DNA of 64,000 bases from Solen grandis (GCA_021229015.1 CM037795.1:14985362-15049361), one strand, 5' to 3'. Counted from the first letter of the stretch, positions 1 to 12,809 are shown. Translations and numbers: made by a program. The notes: generated from the letters alone by a model not told the origin.

Positions 1-324
1 CTACAAATACTTTATTTAGGTAGCTTCTTTAGCTCTATTTAATGTTTTAATGGGATTGAACCGAACCATTGCAACACTGTCGCAAGAGTATTTTCTTATA
101 TGTGTCGAATTTGATTTGTATGCGTCGGGTTGCTTTTGCTTAAATAGAATGCCATTAAATTTATCTAGATTTGTTATGGTATCAATATGTCGTGGTGGTA
201 AATTATTCACGGGAATAACTGAAGCTTTAACTTTATCTGTTTTGATCTCTCGTGTATGTAGATTAATAAGATTTAATCTGCTATTTAATCAATATTTTTC
301 AGTTAGTGTTTTTGACATATATGT

Positions 325-416
325 TTAAAATAAATCAACTGCGTTGCAATGATTAACGGGGATGGAGGAGTGATGCGCAAAATGTTTTTAAATTTGTATA
401 AAAGTGCATTGCTGTT
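325..416. repeat. Direct repeat, left copy (partner at 2597-2700)
   Basis: About 90 bases sharing the order AAATAAAT-AACTGCGTT-CAATGATTAAC, then GCGCAAAATG and GTGCATTGCT, with 2597-2700 in the same orientation. The two copies bracket the BEL/Pao integrase relic, so they could be pieces of its LTRs, but LTR ends (TG...CA) and a target duplication were not found. The rest of 1-952 shows no gene. Confidence 0.45.
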
Positions 417-952
417 CTGCCTTTACTTACTGAGAGCGTAACCATCTAAATGGTGAAAAATTGTTTGCTAACATTGGGCTACACAAATTGTTTGACAACA
501 GCACGGTGCATAACCATATCGGCGGTCTCTCTGCAGAAATCGCTATATCGGCAGCCTATCTGCGTTCGCACAGGTCATTCTCTGCCATAAACAAAATGCG
601 CGATGGACGGTGGGCTAAGAAAAAGACAAGTGGTCACTTCAAACTGGTGAGTTGCTCAAAATTAAGTTTTGCACGGAACATTAGGGTATCTTTGCTGTGT
701 ATCAATTATCAGCGACTGCGCTCTGAAACTCGGACAAACAGTTTAGTGATGTACCAGGTCACAACCTCGGCACTTTCTACAGGCTTAAGCGAGCTAATAA
801 TTTGGTTATGTTCATAATATTCTTTTATCTATATTCTTCAAGATGATACCAATTTATTTAAATTTCTTGTTAACCCCCTACTTTCGGTTTTGTTGGTGCA
901 CGGGAAGACTCACATATAACATTGACTGTTTCCCTATCAGTGTTGTTTATAG

Positions 953-1843
953 TTAGATAACAATATCACTCTTAAAGAAGAACAATTTCGCTGACTGGTC
1001 GCACATATTCTGTAATATGAGCCTGTCTTGCACCACGAACCACGACCGTACGAACATGTCCATCTTCACTCTCTTGGCTGTCTCAACTACATATATAGGC
1101 CAATCATTATGATGCGTCCCCTTGTCTCTCAGCAACACCAGATCGCCAGCTTTGAGTTTGCCACTTTCATCGTCGCTGTAGAGATTGAGACAGGTTTATG
1201 TCGCGAGCATCACAAGCTTGATGGAATGTCCCATATCACTGGGGTTTTTTTTTGTTTTTGTTTTTGTTTTTTTTTGTTCTTGTTGTTTTTTGAGTCAGCA
1301 GCAATTGATATCGAGTTGGCAATTGCAGAAACTTCCGAGATAAATGTGCTCAGCACCTCGTGTGTAAGAGTCTTTGATGTATCTAACAACATAGCATCAA
1401 GATTTTTACCGGCTTTACCGATCGTGCGTTCCCAAGCCCCGCCCATGTGAGAGGCTTGGGGGCATTGAAATTCCATTTACAACCTGAGGTTTTTAGATAC
1501 CGGTTCACTGTTGAACTCTCAACATTCACTGCTTCAAAGTTCAAGTCAGAGGTGACTCCAACAAAGTTTGAAATACCCTCGAACAGGACTGAGAACAGCT
1601 ATGAAGCGCTTGACTGCTGAGTTCTTCAACAAGCTCTAGATGAATCGCTCTTGTGTTCAAGCAAATATATATATGACTGCCCATCTCTTTGAGTTTATAA
1701 CACCACCTCTGGTTTTCTTGGTCACTATTTGCCACGTTTGAGCGTTTCAACGTTGTCATAGCCTCTGCAAACATGCCATCCATGGCAATTTGACAGTCGA
1801 TTATATACTTTACTTGTATAATATTACATACGTTCCATATCAT
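953..1843 (-). pseudogene. BEL/Pao LTR-retrotransposon integrase relic
   Basis: Reading leftward, three blocks in different frames give the typical order of a BEL/Pao integrase end. The first (1541-1843) has the core motif around RAIHLELVEEL. The second (1210-1476) has QASHMGGAWERTIG, followed by THEVLSTF and a short EVSAIANS stretch. The third (953-1138) has the C-terminal LLRDKGTHHNDWPI block. These phrases are characteristic of BEL/Pao polyproteins. The frame is broken by stops and by a T/G-rich simple-sequence expansion at 1241-1290, so the copy is dead. No gag, protease or reverse transcriptase was seen nearby. Confidence 0.7.
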
Positions 1844-3900
1844 ATTAATTTGAACGAGAAAAAAACCCTGATCAAGTCGTCGTTTCTTAAACTAGTTCTT
1901 CTATACTTTGAGTGCTCTTTGATATCGTTCATTCCAACAATTTGCGTCAGTAAATATGTGTGTATTTAAACCAAAGAGCATGGGTCATTTTGAACTTATT
2001 CATAATATTTCTTGAGCATTTCATAAGAAATAAATCTTCTTTCAATTTCGAAAATACCATTTTAACGGGTCCATTTTAACGTTAAACCTTTAACATTACC
2101 TCAGTGATATAAACATAAGTTGTGAATGTGAAAAGGTATCAAGTTCAAACTGTCAAAGATGCTATTAAGTCAAATTCTGCTGGTAGAAGTTGTTTTAAAA
2201 CATACACGTTTACCATATATGGTTTCCTAATGAAATATTTATCTTAGGATAATTCAGCCATCATTAAATTGTGATCATGGTTCATCGAGCGATCGTGGGA
2301 ATTTTATAGTAAATGCAAGCCTTTATAGACTTTGAGCAAAAGAGCCTATAACTCAAAGTCAATAAATGCTTGCAACTGCACTATAGTCTTTTTAAGCATT
2401 TGAGGACCATGATTATAATCTTATGATGGATAGATTACCAATTTTCTGAGGACACATATAAAAATATCTGTACTTTAAATACATATGATTTAAAAATGAG
2501 GGAAACAAACATGTGCAAATTCCCTAAAAATCGATTAGAAGTTACTTACATATTCGATAGCAAATTGCAAACATATCCTGAGGGACAGTATGTTAAAAAT
2601 AAATTAACTGCGTTCCAATGATTAACCATGCGAATATCAGTCATGGGGGGGGGGCGGGAGTGAATGCGCAAAATGTAGAGTTACATAAATGTGCATTGCT
2701 ATAAGGCCTCGTTTAGCGCAGAATTGAGAGATTGGTTTGATATATGCACATTCAGAGATGGAATATACGTACTGTTATCAATCCTAAATCAAAACAGAAT
2801 AATTATACTTCACAGGTCTGCGTTCGAAATAATCTTATTTAATCACACATTAATGTGTAACATATTATGTTAAGTGTATAAAATAAATAATAGCACACAT
2901 GTAAAAGGTAAAATTGCAGTGTTACAATTTAGAAATGAAAGGCATTTGTTCCGCGTGAGAAATCTATTTTCATCGTCACCATATACCAAACATAAGATTG
3001 AATACTCAACAATTGTGTTAGCTTAGTGATTATTTCTTCTTATGTTTTTTTTAACCTACTAAATTATTATTCTCATATCAAGAAACAGTTTCGATAAATC
3101 CACACATATTAAAAACCTAGAATTAGTAGAACATCAAATAAAGCACTCTGTATTGTAATCTACGGTGACTGATAGGGGACATAGGTGATAGTTTCGCACG
3201 CTACAACTATAAATAATGCGTGCGCACGATACGTATCTCAATATTTTGTTGCTTTAAATGTATTTAATCTTTTTAGGCAGAGTCAATGTATAAAATAAGG
3301 TCGGAAATGATAAATATAAAAGTAGCTCTAAATGTTTAAACTCCCTTTATTCAGTTATGGTAAAAAAAAAGAAAAAAAGATACCATTCAAAGAGAGCAAC
3401 TGCTATTTTAACCGTGGTACAATAACTGGAACATTTAAAATTTTATGCTTCATACCACTCACTCATTGTAACCATTATTACCGTATGGGAGCGACACCGG
3501 ATATTGGTACTAAGTGAGAAGAAAAAAGTCTAAAGCAACTTGACCAAAGAGTGGGTAATATCGAAACTATTACATTTCTAAGAATTTGACATGCACTATA
3601 ATATACATATTCATCCATAGTAATCTCCACTGGCCTTCAACCAAACCTAAAATTGTTCTGAAGGTATGTCGTATACTTTATATCGCTCGTAAAACTTGAC
3701 ATCTGCAAAACAACTATATCTGTCAACTACAATAACGTGCAAAAAGTACATTCCCTTAGGAATACATTTTGTTTAATTTCAGCTAAATATTTGCATAGCT
3801 GATCAGTTATCATCTGTAACTATTAACTTATTAAGTAGATGTTAGTTTTGAGTCAGTCTTTTTTATATGTATTAAAGGGTGAAGACTCTTAAAAATTCAT
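1844..3900. other. Non-coding AT-rich stretch
   Basis: No supported gene. It holds the second copy of the direct repeat (2597-2700), with a G8 run near 2646. The remainder is AT-rich sequence with frequent stops in all frames. Confidence 0.5.
2597..2700. repeat. Direct repeat, right copy (partner at 325-416)
   Basis: Same orientation as 325-416, with a short insertion that includes GGGGGGGGCGGGAG. Possible LTR fragment of the BEL/Pao relic lying between the copies. Confidence 0.4.
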
Positions 3901-4768
3901 GACACAACATGTTACCGCCGAACATGACACAACATGTTACCGCCGCACTTGACACAACATGTTACCGCCGCACTTGACACAACATGTTACCGCAGCACAT
4001 GACACAACATGTTACCGCCGCACATGACACAACATGTTACCGCCGAACATGACACAACATGTTACCGCCGCACTTGCCACAACATGTTACCGCCGCACAT
4101 GACACAACATGTTACCGCCGCACATGACACAACATGTTACCGCCGCACATGACACAACATGTTACCGCCGCACTTGACACAAGCATGTTACCGCCGAACA
4201 TGACACAACATGTTACCGCCGAACATGACACAACATGTTACCGCCGAACATGACACAACATGTTACCGCCGAACATGACACAACATGTTACCGCCGAACA
4301 TGACACAACATGTTACCGCCGAACATGACACAACATGTTACCGCCGCACTTGACACAACATGTTACCGCCGAACATGACACAACATGTTACCGCCGAACA
4401 TGACACAACATGTTACCGCCGAACATGACACAACATGTTACCGCCGAACATGACACAACATGTTACCGCCGAACATGACACAACATGTTACCGCCGCACT
4501 TGACACAACATGTTACCGCCGAACATGACACAACATGTTACCGCCGCACTTGACACAACATGTTACCGCCGCACTTGACACAACATGTTACCGCCGCACA
4601 TGACACAACATGTTACCGCCGAACATGACACAACATGTTACCGCCGCACTTGACACAACATGTTACCGCCGCACTTGACACAACATGTTACCGCCGAACA
4701 TGACACAACATGTTACCGCCGTACATGACACAACATGTTACCGCCGCACTTGACACAACATGTTACGG
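3901..4768. repeat. 25-bp minisatellite, about 35 copies
   Basis: Head-to-tail array of a 25-base unit, GACACAACATGTTACCGCCG plus a five-base variable end (AACAT, CACTT or CACAT). The palindrome AACATGTT recurs at every period. One unit carries a one-base insertion (CAAGCATG, near 4182), which shifts phase for the rest of the array. Unit variants are interspersed rather than blocked. The array starts and stops abruptly in AT-rich DNA. Confidence 0.95.
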
Positions 4769-5207
4769 CCCATGAATACCTATCTGAAGCCGATGGGACT
4801 ATAAAAGCTTACCAAAAAATGATAAATTACATGTGATTAAAATAAAATGTAGTTTTCTATAAACAAATTTACGTGTAATTTTATGAACATAATTCAAGAC
4901 TTATAATTATCTCATATGTATGACAAAACATATTTGAATGTTTGCTCGTTTATTCACTCATTTATGTGTTTGAAAATAAAACTTGATTTTTTTTCATTAT
5001 AACACCTATTGTGTGCATTAGTGATTGATTAGTTCCTTTGTAAAAACACGTCTGTAAGAACTTTCGACTTACATTTTGATTCTCTCTTTCTCCCTCGTTC
5101 TCATTCACTTTCATACATGAATAACAAATTCAGTCTGTTTCTAAATAGATCGTGTGATTCATACATTATTTGACAATTTAATGATGATTGTTGTTCCATC
5201 AAATGAT
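4769..5207. other. Non-coding stretch
   Basis: AT-rich spacer between the minisatellite and the MITE. No gene seen. Confidence 0.5.
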
Positions 5208-5330
5208 GGGCCCCTTTCACGAAACTTCGTACGAAGTTGGCGTTAGTGAAACGCTGTTGAACGTCAATTATCTTCGTACGAAGAAATGTAAGAAAAATAG
5301 GTTCGTACGAAGTTTAGTGAAATGGGCCCC
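5208..5330. mobile_element. Foldback MITE-like element with CTTCGTACGAAG cores
   Basis: About 123 bp whose ends are imperfect inverted repeats: GGGCCCCTTTCACGAAACTT on the left and, as reverse complement, GGGGCCCATTTCACTAAACTT on the right. The 12-base palindrome CTTCGTACGAAG occurs in or next to each arm and again in the centre. TGAT lies directly outside both ends (5204-5207, 5331-5334), a likely target duplication. Non-autonomous; no transposase. Confidence 0.7.
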
Positions 5331-5429
5331 TGATTCCCAAGATTGACATGGTAAACAACATTGGATAAAAAAACATGACATAATCTTTATTTATCATTAA
5401 ATGATACATTTATAACCATAAAAACATGA

Positions 5430-5560
5430 GTAACAAGTGAACGATATACGAAAAAATAAACATATGCTACAAATGTCGGTTATATTCATATTATTCAATT
5501 ACTATCGTATTAGGCCGCCTGGTCCTGTATGTAGGTACAGGTCCCGTGATTTACATTCCT
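5430..5560 (+). repeat. Dispersed repeat, inverted partner of 24325-24475
   Basis: The stretch runs through ATATGCTACAA, a TTATATTCATAT block, then GGCCGCCTGGTCC and TAGGTACAGGTCCCG. The reverse complement of 24325-24475 has the same blocks in the same order. It is an interspersed repeat of unknown class. Confidence 0.65.
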
Positions 5561-5923
5561 GAGGCCGTCGATTACATATGTTCCTAGAAATGGTCGTTGC
5601 CGAAAAAATATCCATAATAATACTTATCATTTTAAATTTAAAAAAATCAGTGAATTGTTTATCAGACTGTTTTGTCGATGACAGTAAATCACAATCGGTG
5701 TCTCTCTTACCCTATATAAAGGTTTACCGTCGATATTTAAGGTATTGTAGGTTAAACATGTACACAAAAAAACAAACTCAAATAACGCACACTTTCAAAT
5801 TCAGTGAATAAAAGTGTATATTAAATTCGAGTATACATTTTGTGGAAAGATAAGAACAGTATAGTACTATAATCGTACAGTTCTATGCAACTAGTTCTAT
5901 AAAAGCAGTTACTAGACAGACGT

Positions 5924-6137
5924 TCAGAAGTTTTTCACAGCCCTGCAGTAGAACGGCTTAGGTCCAGTCGTTACGTCCGTCACGTAGTTGGACGAGCGGG
6001 GGTCACATGTTGTGGGTTCGTCACGTGACTTGACAAAGGTCCAACGCTGGATCAATGTGGTCAAGATCAGAAATATGCGTGACCGTGCAAAGTCTTCCCC
6101 AACACAGCGACGCTTTCCGTTACTAAAGGGCATGAGG
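5924..6137 (-). CDS. Cytochrome P450 (CYP2-like), last exon with haem-binding loop
   Basis: Terminal exon of a P450 monooxygenase, a haem-thiolate enzyme normally anchored in the ER membrane. It contains the cysteine-ligand loop PFSNGKRRCVGEDFAR, which fits the family consensus F-x-x-G-x-x-x-C-x-G, and ends at a stop at 5924. The acceptor AG lies just outside 6137 (…CACTTTAAG), and its phase fits the donor of the exon at 7790-7917. The loop and the helix after it match family 2-type animal P450s better than family 3 or 4. Typical members are ~500 residues; only the last ~200 are visible here. The upstream exons were not found between 8649 and 21 kb, so the gene may have long introns or be truncated. 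Confidence 0.85.
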
Positions 6138-7789
6138 CTTAAAGTGGAAATGAGTAAGATTTAATAAATTAAAAAAGAAAACATTTCTTTTGATATACAT
6201 ATAATTACAATTACCGCATTTTGTGTTTTCAAGTCATTGTACTAGTATTGGTTAAAGTTGATATTTAATGATATACAATAATTCACTTATAAGTTCAGTA
6301 AACCACAAATGAGACATTCTTCTCTCGTTGAATAATTGTTTAACAAAAGATGTCAAATCATGATTACCCCTTTACCCCATGAATATTCTTGTACAAATTA
6401 ATGATTTCATTAATATCAATTGACTGAATCTTAAATTCCATATGAAACAGGGTTTTTTACTAATCCAGATTTCTAGAATCTGAGCTACAATTTCCTTGTA
6501 AACAGAGGAGGAACTGATCAGACAGCTCCTATAAAAGCTGTCTGACCTGGGTCTGATGTTTGCTAATGTGTCAAAATAAGTCTGTATGAAGTAAAGTGTT
6601 AAAACATAACATTTGTGACAATAAAATGTAAGTGATCGAGTCGATTCGTGCCATCATTCTCCATACCAAATAAAAACAGCACAAAACTTGGCCTGCAAAG
6701 AAAGTATTGAAAATAAGGAGAGGTGGAAAGCAACAAAATGAATGAATATTTAAAGATGTCGTCACTTAGTTTCCTAAACCTCAATAACATGATTGCTTAA
6801 AACGTAATCATTCTGTCCATTCAGAAGTGATTCACTTATACAAACACTGATTGCCCCGTAATAAAATAAAATCGTCCCCTAAACCTCAATAACATGATTG
6901 CTTAAAACGTAATCATTCTGTCCATTCAGAAGTGATTCACTTATACAAACACTGACTGCCCCGTAATAAAATAAAATCGTCCATCTCCATTTCGCCGACA
7001 CATGCATTTTGAACTGTGTGTCTGATTATACTGAAAACAGTCTAGATCGATGTAGTAATAATTGGTTTAATCAAGTTTCAAAACCTCAAACAATCGTGAA
7101 GCTGCGAACTGATAAGCATACAAAAACATTGAGTTGGACACGAACTGTTTTCATTTGCTGGCAGTGCTTACGAAGCTGAATTAGTTTCTTTTATCGTGTC
7201 TTATATAATTTATGCCGATGATTTACATACCGGCATTATTATTTCACTTCGTGTTTATGGAGTAAGATCGTCTCCTACTAAAGGTGTTCAAAATGTGTCA
7301 ATTAAAAACGTCAACATCAGGCAACAAATGTGTGATTTATGAGTCGGCAAAGTGAACGAGATCAGCCTCAAGTACAAACCAACGTTCGGGGTTAATGAAT
7401 CTTTCTGTCCGTTCGGGACTCTATCATTGTATCATAACAATAAAAATCCGATTACTTTGTAGTTGAAAAGCTGTAAAGAGTCTTACTAAAATACGATATA
7501 TAAGTAAAAATATGAAATAGGAGAAAATGTCACCAACCATCTGTAGAATTTCAATGGCCAAACAGGGAGTATTTTCAGTAGATGTTACATCTATAAATGT
7601 ATATGTACGGAAGAATATTTTCCCCACGTCGAAAATAATAATATGACCTAGGGCACCAATAACGTAATGAATAAAGAAAACATTTTCGGAGCACCATGAT
7701 ATAAATTATAGTCGAGCTTCAAAACGTTCGAAATAAATCACACGAGCTTCGTGTATGGTTGCATTTTGTGCACGGTTATATCAACAAAC
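6138..7789. other. P450 intron with a 105-bp tandem duplication
   Basis: Non-coding, between P450 exons. It contains two adjacent, nearly identical 105-bp copies (6773-6877, 6878-6982). Confidence 0.7.
6773..6982. repeat. Tandem duplication, 2 x 105 bp
   Basis: CCTAAACCTCAATAACATGA… repeats head to tail with only about one difference (GATTGCCCC against GACTGCCCC), so the duplication is recent. It lies inside a P450 intron. Confidence 0.95.
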
Positions 7790-7917
7790 CTTCGTCGTAT
7801 TGGATGATCCCTTGGAAGCAGATCCCCATTGTCATCCAAAAATCTCTCCGGCCGGAACGTCCACGGATCTCCCCAGCTTTTCTCATCATGGAAGACATGA
7901 AAATTGTTAGCAAGAAC
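7790..7917 (-). CDS. Cytochrome P450 (CYP2-like), penultimate exon (PERF region)
   Basis: Exon with VFHDEKSWGDPWTFRPERFL, the P450 meander/PERF segment just before the haem loop. The arginine of PERF normally locks the ExxR salt-bridge triad of the K helix. The acceptor is …TTTCTTTACAG before 7917 and the donor is AAG/GTTTGT after 7790. The exon is 128 nt, enters in phase 0 and leaves two bases over, which fits the next exon starting with one base of a codon. It reads on from the 8393-8648 exon without a gap relative to the family. Confidence 0.87.
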
Positions 7918-8392
7918 CTGTAAAGAAAAAAAAATCCATTTATCAAGATACATGAAATGTACTCTCATTATACAAAAATGTGTGATGTCAAAGTGCTAAT
8001 ATTAAGAGGTTTTATTTGCTAGATACGAAATACTGTTTGCTGTTTTACACCTGTATTATGTATTCTGAATACTATACGGCGAGTTCCAGCTTAAATCAAA
8101 TTTTATGACATTTATGAAGCCTTATTCCTACGTAATTGTGGAGCATTTTGTAGAACATTGTGATAGGTGTGAAAAATTGCACCCACAGAATTTCCTGCCT
8201 AGAAATAACACTTAAAGAGTTGTTGTTTTTAAAGCGTATCTCTACGTTATCAATTACATAATTTCTATGGTGTACAATAACGATAGAATCGTAACCTTAA
8301 CCATCCTCCATTGAATAAGTATGATTTAAGACTATATTTTGAAATATATTATTATGTAACGATACCACTGAGACATTTTTACCACAGAATCT

Positions 8393-8648
8393 GCAGGAAT
8401 ATGATATCCTTCTAATGTTGTTTCTGTCTCTACACAGTGTGGCACTCCAAACGGAACAATGGTGACGAATCGGTGCACTTCGTTTGTGATTGCCTCAATG
8501 TAGGGACAGTTTGGTTTGTCCTTCAGGATAGGCTTCCGGTCCTTGCCAATGACCCTGAACACTTCTTCTTGGCCTTTCTTTTGGACCTCAGGGTGCAGAA
8601 GCATGCAAAGTAGTGCCCCGGTTACGACACTCCGTGTCGTTCCTATTC
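8393..8648 (-). CDS. Cytochrome P450 (CYP2-like), I-helix/K-helix exon
   Basis: The exon opens at the I helix (GIGTT, the oxygen-binding A/G-G-x-x-T-T motif, with its first residue split across the intron). It runs through LHPEVQKKGQEEV and the K-helix ExxR motif (NEVHRF), and ends at HIPADSV. Acceptor TTTATTAG and donor GTG/GTAAAA agree with GT-AG splicing, and the end phase 0 fits the next exon. A strong family 2-type signature. Earlier exons (membrane anchor, C helix) lie outside what I can identify. Confidence 0.87.
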
Positions 8649-10238
8649 CTAATAAAGATATATGTATCGCAATTATATATATGGCGTTCTTCAATTTAAA
8701 TTTTTATCAATAACCTATATAATTATACTCCCCCACAAAGAGGTTATAGGGTCGTACTGGAATCATATCCGTCTGTAGACATTTTTGTGTGCGCTTCTTC
8801 TACAGTTTTTCGCAATGTTTGCTGAAACTTTACTGGAATCCTCCCTACCATGGTAAATTAACTATAACTCCTCCTTCCCCCTTCCTACACCATTGCTGGG
8901 TTGTACCCCAAACTGTAGCTGGACAACCTACATGTGAAGATGTGCATTTCATTTGGTTTTGGGTATTTTGCCATTTAAACATGCGCAATGTTTTCATGTA
9001 TAGAATATACAGGGAATTAATATTGTGTGATCAACTGCTGGGATTTACCTAATAACAAGAATGTGTTTATGCTGACTGCTCACAAGTTCTGGTTGTTGGG
9101 GGTGGTGGGAGGAGTATTCGTTAGCCATTGGCTTACAGTTCGTTATAAATCTCTCATAAATTTTATGCCAATATGCACATGCCCTAGTTTACTCTTCAAA
9201 AGTACTCTTCAGTGTCCCTTTTTTATGAAGCTAGTCTTAGGAATAAAACACTTAACGAAACTTCTAACGCTACCACTTGTGTTTTACAAAATTATACTCG
9301 TACATACCCCTCTTACACACACTTTCGTACTCGTATCTGAAAAAATAAATATCTTTCGAATTTTCAACTAATTCTGCACATCTACTAAATAGAGATTTAA
9401 ACGTCTGCAAATATTTCATAATCCGTTCCATTTTTTTTATTAACGAGGTAATATCGATGAAATTCCCAAAATTAAAAGTCGCAACAATTGCCAAATATCT
9501 TTCATGCGGTAGCACAGATGTTAGTATACTAATATATACTCGGCAAAAATGTCAAAAAGTCTTGCAACACTATGGGTGTTGTTGTGGGTCTTATTTCATT
9601 TTCCATATAAATCGTATGTAACCTATGTATTTTTGGAAAGCTTAACTCATGGCCAATCCTTTATTACCAAATCAGCGCTGATTAAAGGTCTATTGCTATT
9701 TTGATAACCGTTGCAAACGCCAATGCTGGAGTTTCAAAAGTCTAAAATGCATTTTTTTGCATTGTAAGGCTCCACGTAACATATCACTACTGACTGATCA
9801 CGTTTAACGATCATATAGTTCACTACATGTTTTTATTCCTGTATGTCTGTACTTTTTGAGCAGTATGAATTAAAATAATTGGTATAATCATTTACACTTA
9901 TCCGTCGGCCATTTACAGGCAGGACGGAGCTTTGTAGCGGATATACCCTTTACTGTCTCTATGTGGTACCGTTAAAATCGTATCTGAGACATTGGACCTG
10001 TAGTACTTGTTTTCTAATAAAATGTAAGAAACTAATGAAATTTCAATAAATTGAATACGGTAAATCCTAAATGATATTGATTTGTACAAAGAAACTTTTT
10101 TTTTTTTTCACAGTCCTCACTTTTTTCATGAGTCCAAGACGCTTTAACCTTTATTTTCTGACTTTTGAGTGACGACCCTCTATATCCATTATAGCCTTAA
10201 ACAAACAAATTGTCCACCCGATATTCACTCATAAAAGT
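8649..10238. other. Upstream P450 intron or intergenic sequence
   Basis: No earlier P450 exon was recognised. The open frames on both strands show no family signature. Confidence 0.4.
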
Positions 10239-10548
10239 TCGTTTGTTTGTTTGTTTGTTGTGTTTGGTTTAACGTCCCACCGACAGTATTTCAGTCATTT
10301 GGAGACGATGTCTACGAGTACTTGAGACAGATATAGTGCTGGCGTAGAAATGTGGCATGATACTACACCCAGTCACATTATCCTGACACTGGGCCAACCA
10401 GTCCTGCAACTACCCTTATATGCTGAGCGCCAAGCAAGGGGACTATGACAGTACCATTTTTACGACTTTGGTATGTCGCAGCCGGGGATCGAACCCACGA
10501 CCTCCCGCTCCCGAGGCGGACGCTCTTACCACTCTGTCACCGGGGACG
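10239..10548 (-). mobile_element. tRNA-headed SINE (molluscan V-SINE/Meta type)
   Basis: Read leftward, it opens with a tRNA-like head carrying GTGGTAAGAGC (A-box region) and GGTTCGATCCC (B box, 10485-10495). A conserved central segment follows, then the tail ATGACTGAAATACTGTCG and GACGTTAAACC, and a (CAAA)n-type end at 10241-10259. The same tail recurs at 23855-23960 and 63128-63264. The layout matches the tRNA-derived SINE families reported as widespread in molluscs. Transcribed by RNA polymerase III when active; it depends on a partner LINE to move. Confidence 0.8.
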
Positions 10549-12800
10549 GTCTCCCACATAAAAATACCAAAAGAAAGATAAAAAAATATGTTGTTTCATT
10601 TGGTATATTAAATAAAACTGTTTGCTATTGGTCTAAAAAAACCACTTTTTTGTCGATAAATTTTTCAACACTGTGTAAAATTTATGAGATGATAACCATT
10701 ATAATAGTGGTTTTAACCCATCTTTGTACTGAAACCATAACACCTGACCAAGTGTGTTATACCTGCTGATTTAGTAATCGAAATCACATCGTGATTAAAG
10801 CATTTATTTTTATGTTATGCAAACTGAAACAGTTCTTCACTGATTAACATACATTTGGAGTTTCTAAACTTATTGTCTGTGATAATTATTGAGAAAATAT
10901 AGGGGCAATTAAAAAATGTTATATAGTAAAATATTTAGAAATGCGTATTCGAATTAGAAATAATAGATAAGATAAAAATTTGCTAAACATTTAAGCTGGA
11001 TCTAGCCATTTAAACATTTACTAGTACTAATTGGAATTCATTGATTAAAAATAACTGTTGCTATTAGTCAACGAAATTCAATTCATTCTTCCTCTACCAT
11101 GATTCACCTTACAGCAAAATTTTGAAATCTTGTTAAAGTGTAGTAATACCGCAGGTAAGGACTGTTCAGGGATGAAATTGCGATTTATGTGTATGAAAAG
11201 ATTAAAAAGGAAAGGAATAAATACAAACACCGACCTATCATCGCATTTCACTTTCCGTAACATTCGAATTAATAATCTATAGATTTATATAAAAAAAAAG
11301 TCAAATTCTATTAAACTAAAAATATACAAATAAAGACCCGAACCCACACTTCTGCAACGCCGACCTAACGTGGCTGATTTTCAGAGAATCTCTGTGTGAA
11401 GAAAGCTCCGACATCAGTAGTTAACAGTCCGAACCTATTTCCTTATTTTTGCGAAAAATATTATGTTAGACGTGATTTTTTCTCTAGTCTTCAAAACTGT
11501 GAGTTAAACTGATGATATTAGCATCCTAATATAGACACAATTCATTTAAAGTGGTCAAAATCCTGTAATATTTAAACCATTCATTGAATAAAAAAGATAT
11601 GCTTGATAAACCCAATCTTCCCGAGGAGTAAATGCAACTTTCAAGTAATATTATCCCAAAAAAAAAAACGGATTCCCACCGGTATTTTCTCTTTAATAAA
11701 ATATTTCCTGTGAATACACTCTAATCAAATACATTGACAGGGTATATAATAACACTTCAAAAAAATATTAATAGGCTAGTGTTAAGGTTGTCCCATTGTC
11801 GTTGGTTGGGCTTTTTTTATGGTATACCGAAGAATTACTCCTGAGCTATGGCACACGGGCACAGAACTACAAAATAATACAATTGCTTACAGTGAATTTT
11901 TTCCAATTTATCGGAAAACAACCGGTAAACATACTTGGCTCCTAAATCATAATCCCAAGTTCTTAAATCCATGCAAGATGTCCCCGAAGTACAAGATATT
12001 GGGAAAAGTTGAACCCTGAGACACAATTCCTCGATTCCTGTTGAACTCAGGAATAAGTTGCCAAAAAAAATCAGAAATCACAGGTTGAAAAGCACTAAAC
12101 TTTATGGATTGTGGGCGTCTGGGCCATGGAACCTGGGGCACTAGACAAAATCCTTTGATTGTTGTTATTCACATGATTCTAATAAAAATCTCACACTATT
12201 TTGCAATATTAATAGGAATCATTCCCCATGATTTTAAAACTCTAACTGAGGAAACTACCGATCATCAAAACCAGGGCATCTCGAAAATTATGACCATAGC
12301 GAACATCAAATCTACATGAAGCTAATCATTGTCATTCTCATGGGACTGCGTCAACCTTTACCAAATATGGGAGAAACGTAAAAATATCGGTATTTCCACA
12401 CGCCGAGATTTTCCCAGGGGACCCAGGCATTAACAATGGCCATCAGTATCAAAATAAAATATCATTTAAAAAAAAACAAAAAATAAAATAAAAAAAACTT
12501 TCACTTTATCCCAGATACCCTTCAGAATGCATCTCAGATACTAAAAACATTTTCCGGCATGCGACTAACTCTCACTATAATAGGATTTTACATAATCACA
12601 AAAATTCAGCATCCAGGCCTGAGTATATAACTAAATAAAACTGTTTAAATTGAAACCAGAATACTTTGCTTGAAACATTGAAAACAAAATTAATATTTAG
12701 AAAGATAAAGCTACATTTTATAAAAGTTACCGGTATAGCTAGTAAACAGGACCCATTCCGAAAAGTCCATGGATCTGGGGAAATGCGGCCATAATTAAAG
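10549..12800. other. Non-coding stretch
   Basis: AT-rich, no supported gene. The short open frames lack family features. Confidence 0.45.
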
Positions 12801-12809
12801 TATCAATTT

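Noticed and set aside
3901..4768. CRISPR-like array
   Set aside because: The 25-bp units are directly joined without unique spacers, and the host is eukaryotic; it is a minisatellite.
9270..9515. Upstream P450 exon
   Set aside because: The 81-residue minus frame has no P450 motif and no matching splice phase.
10470..10548. True tRNA gene
   Set aside because: The A/B-box head is continuous with a conserved SINE body and tail; anticodon and acceptor stems do not fold properly.
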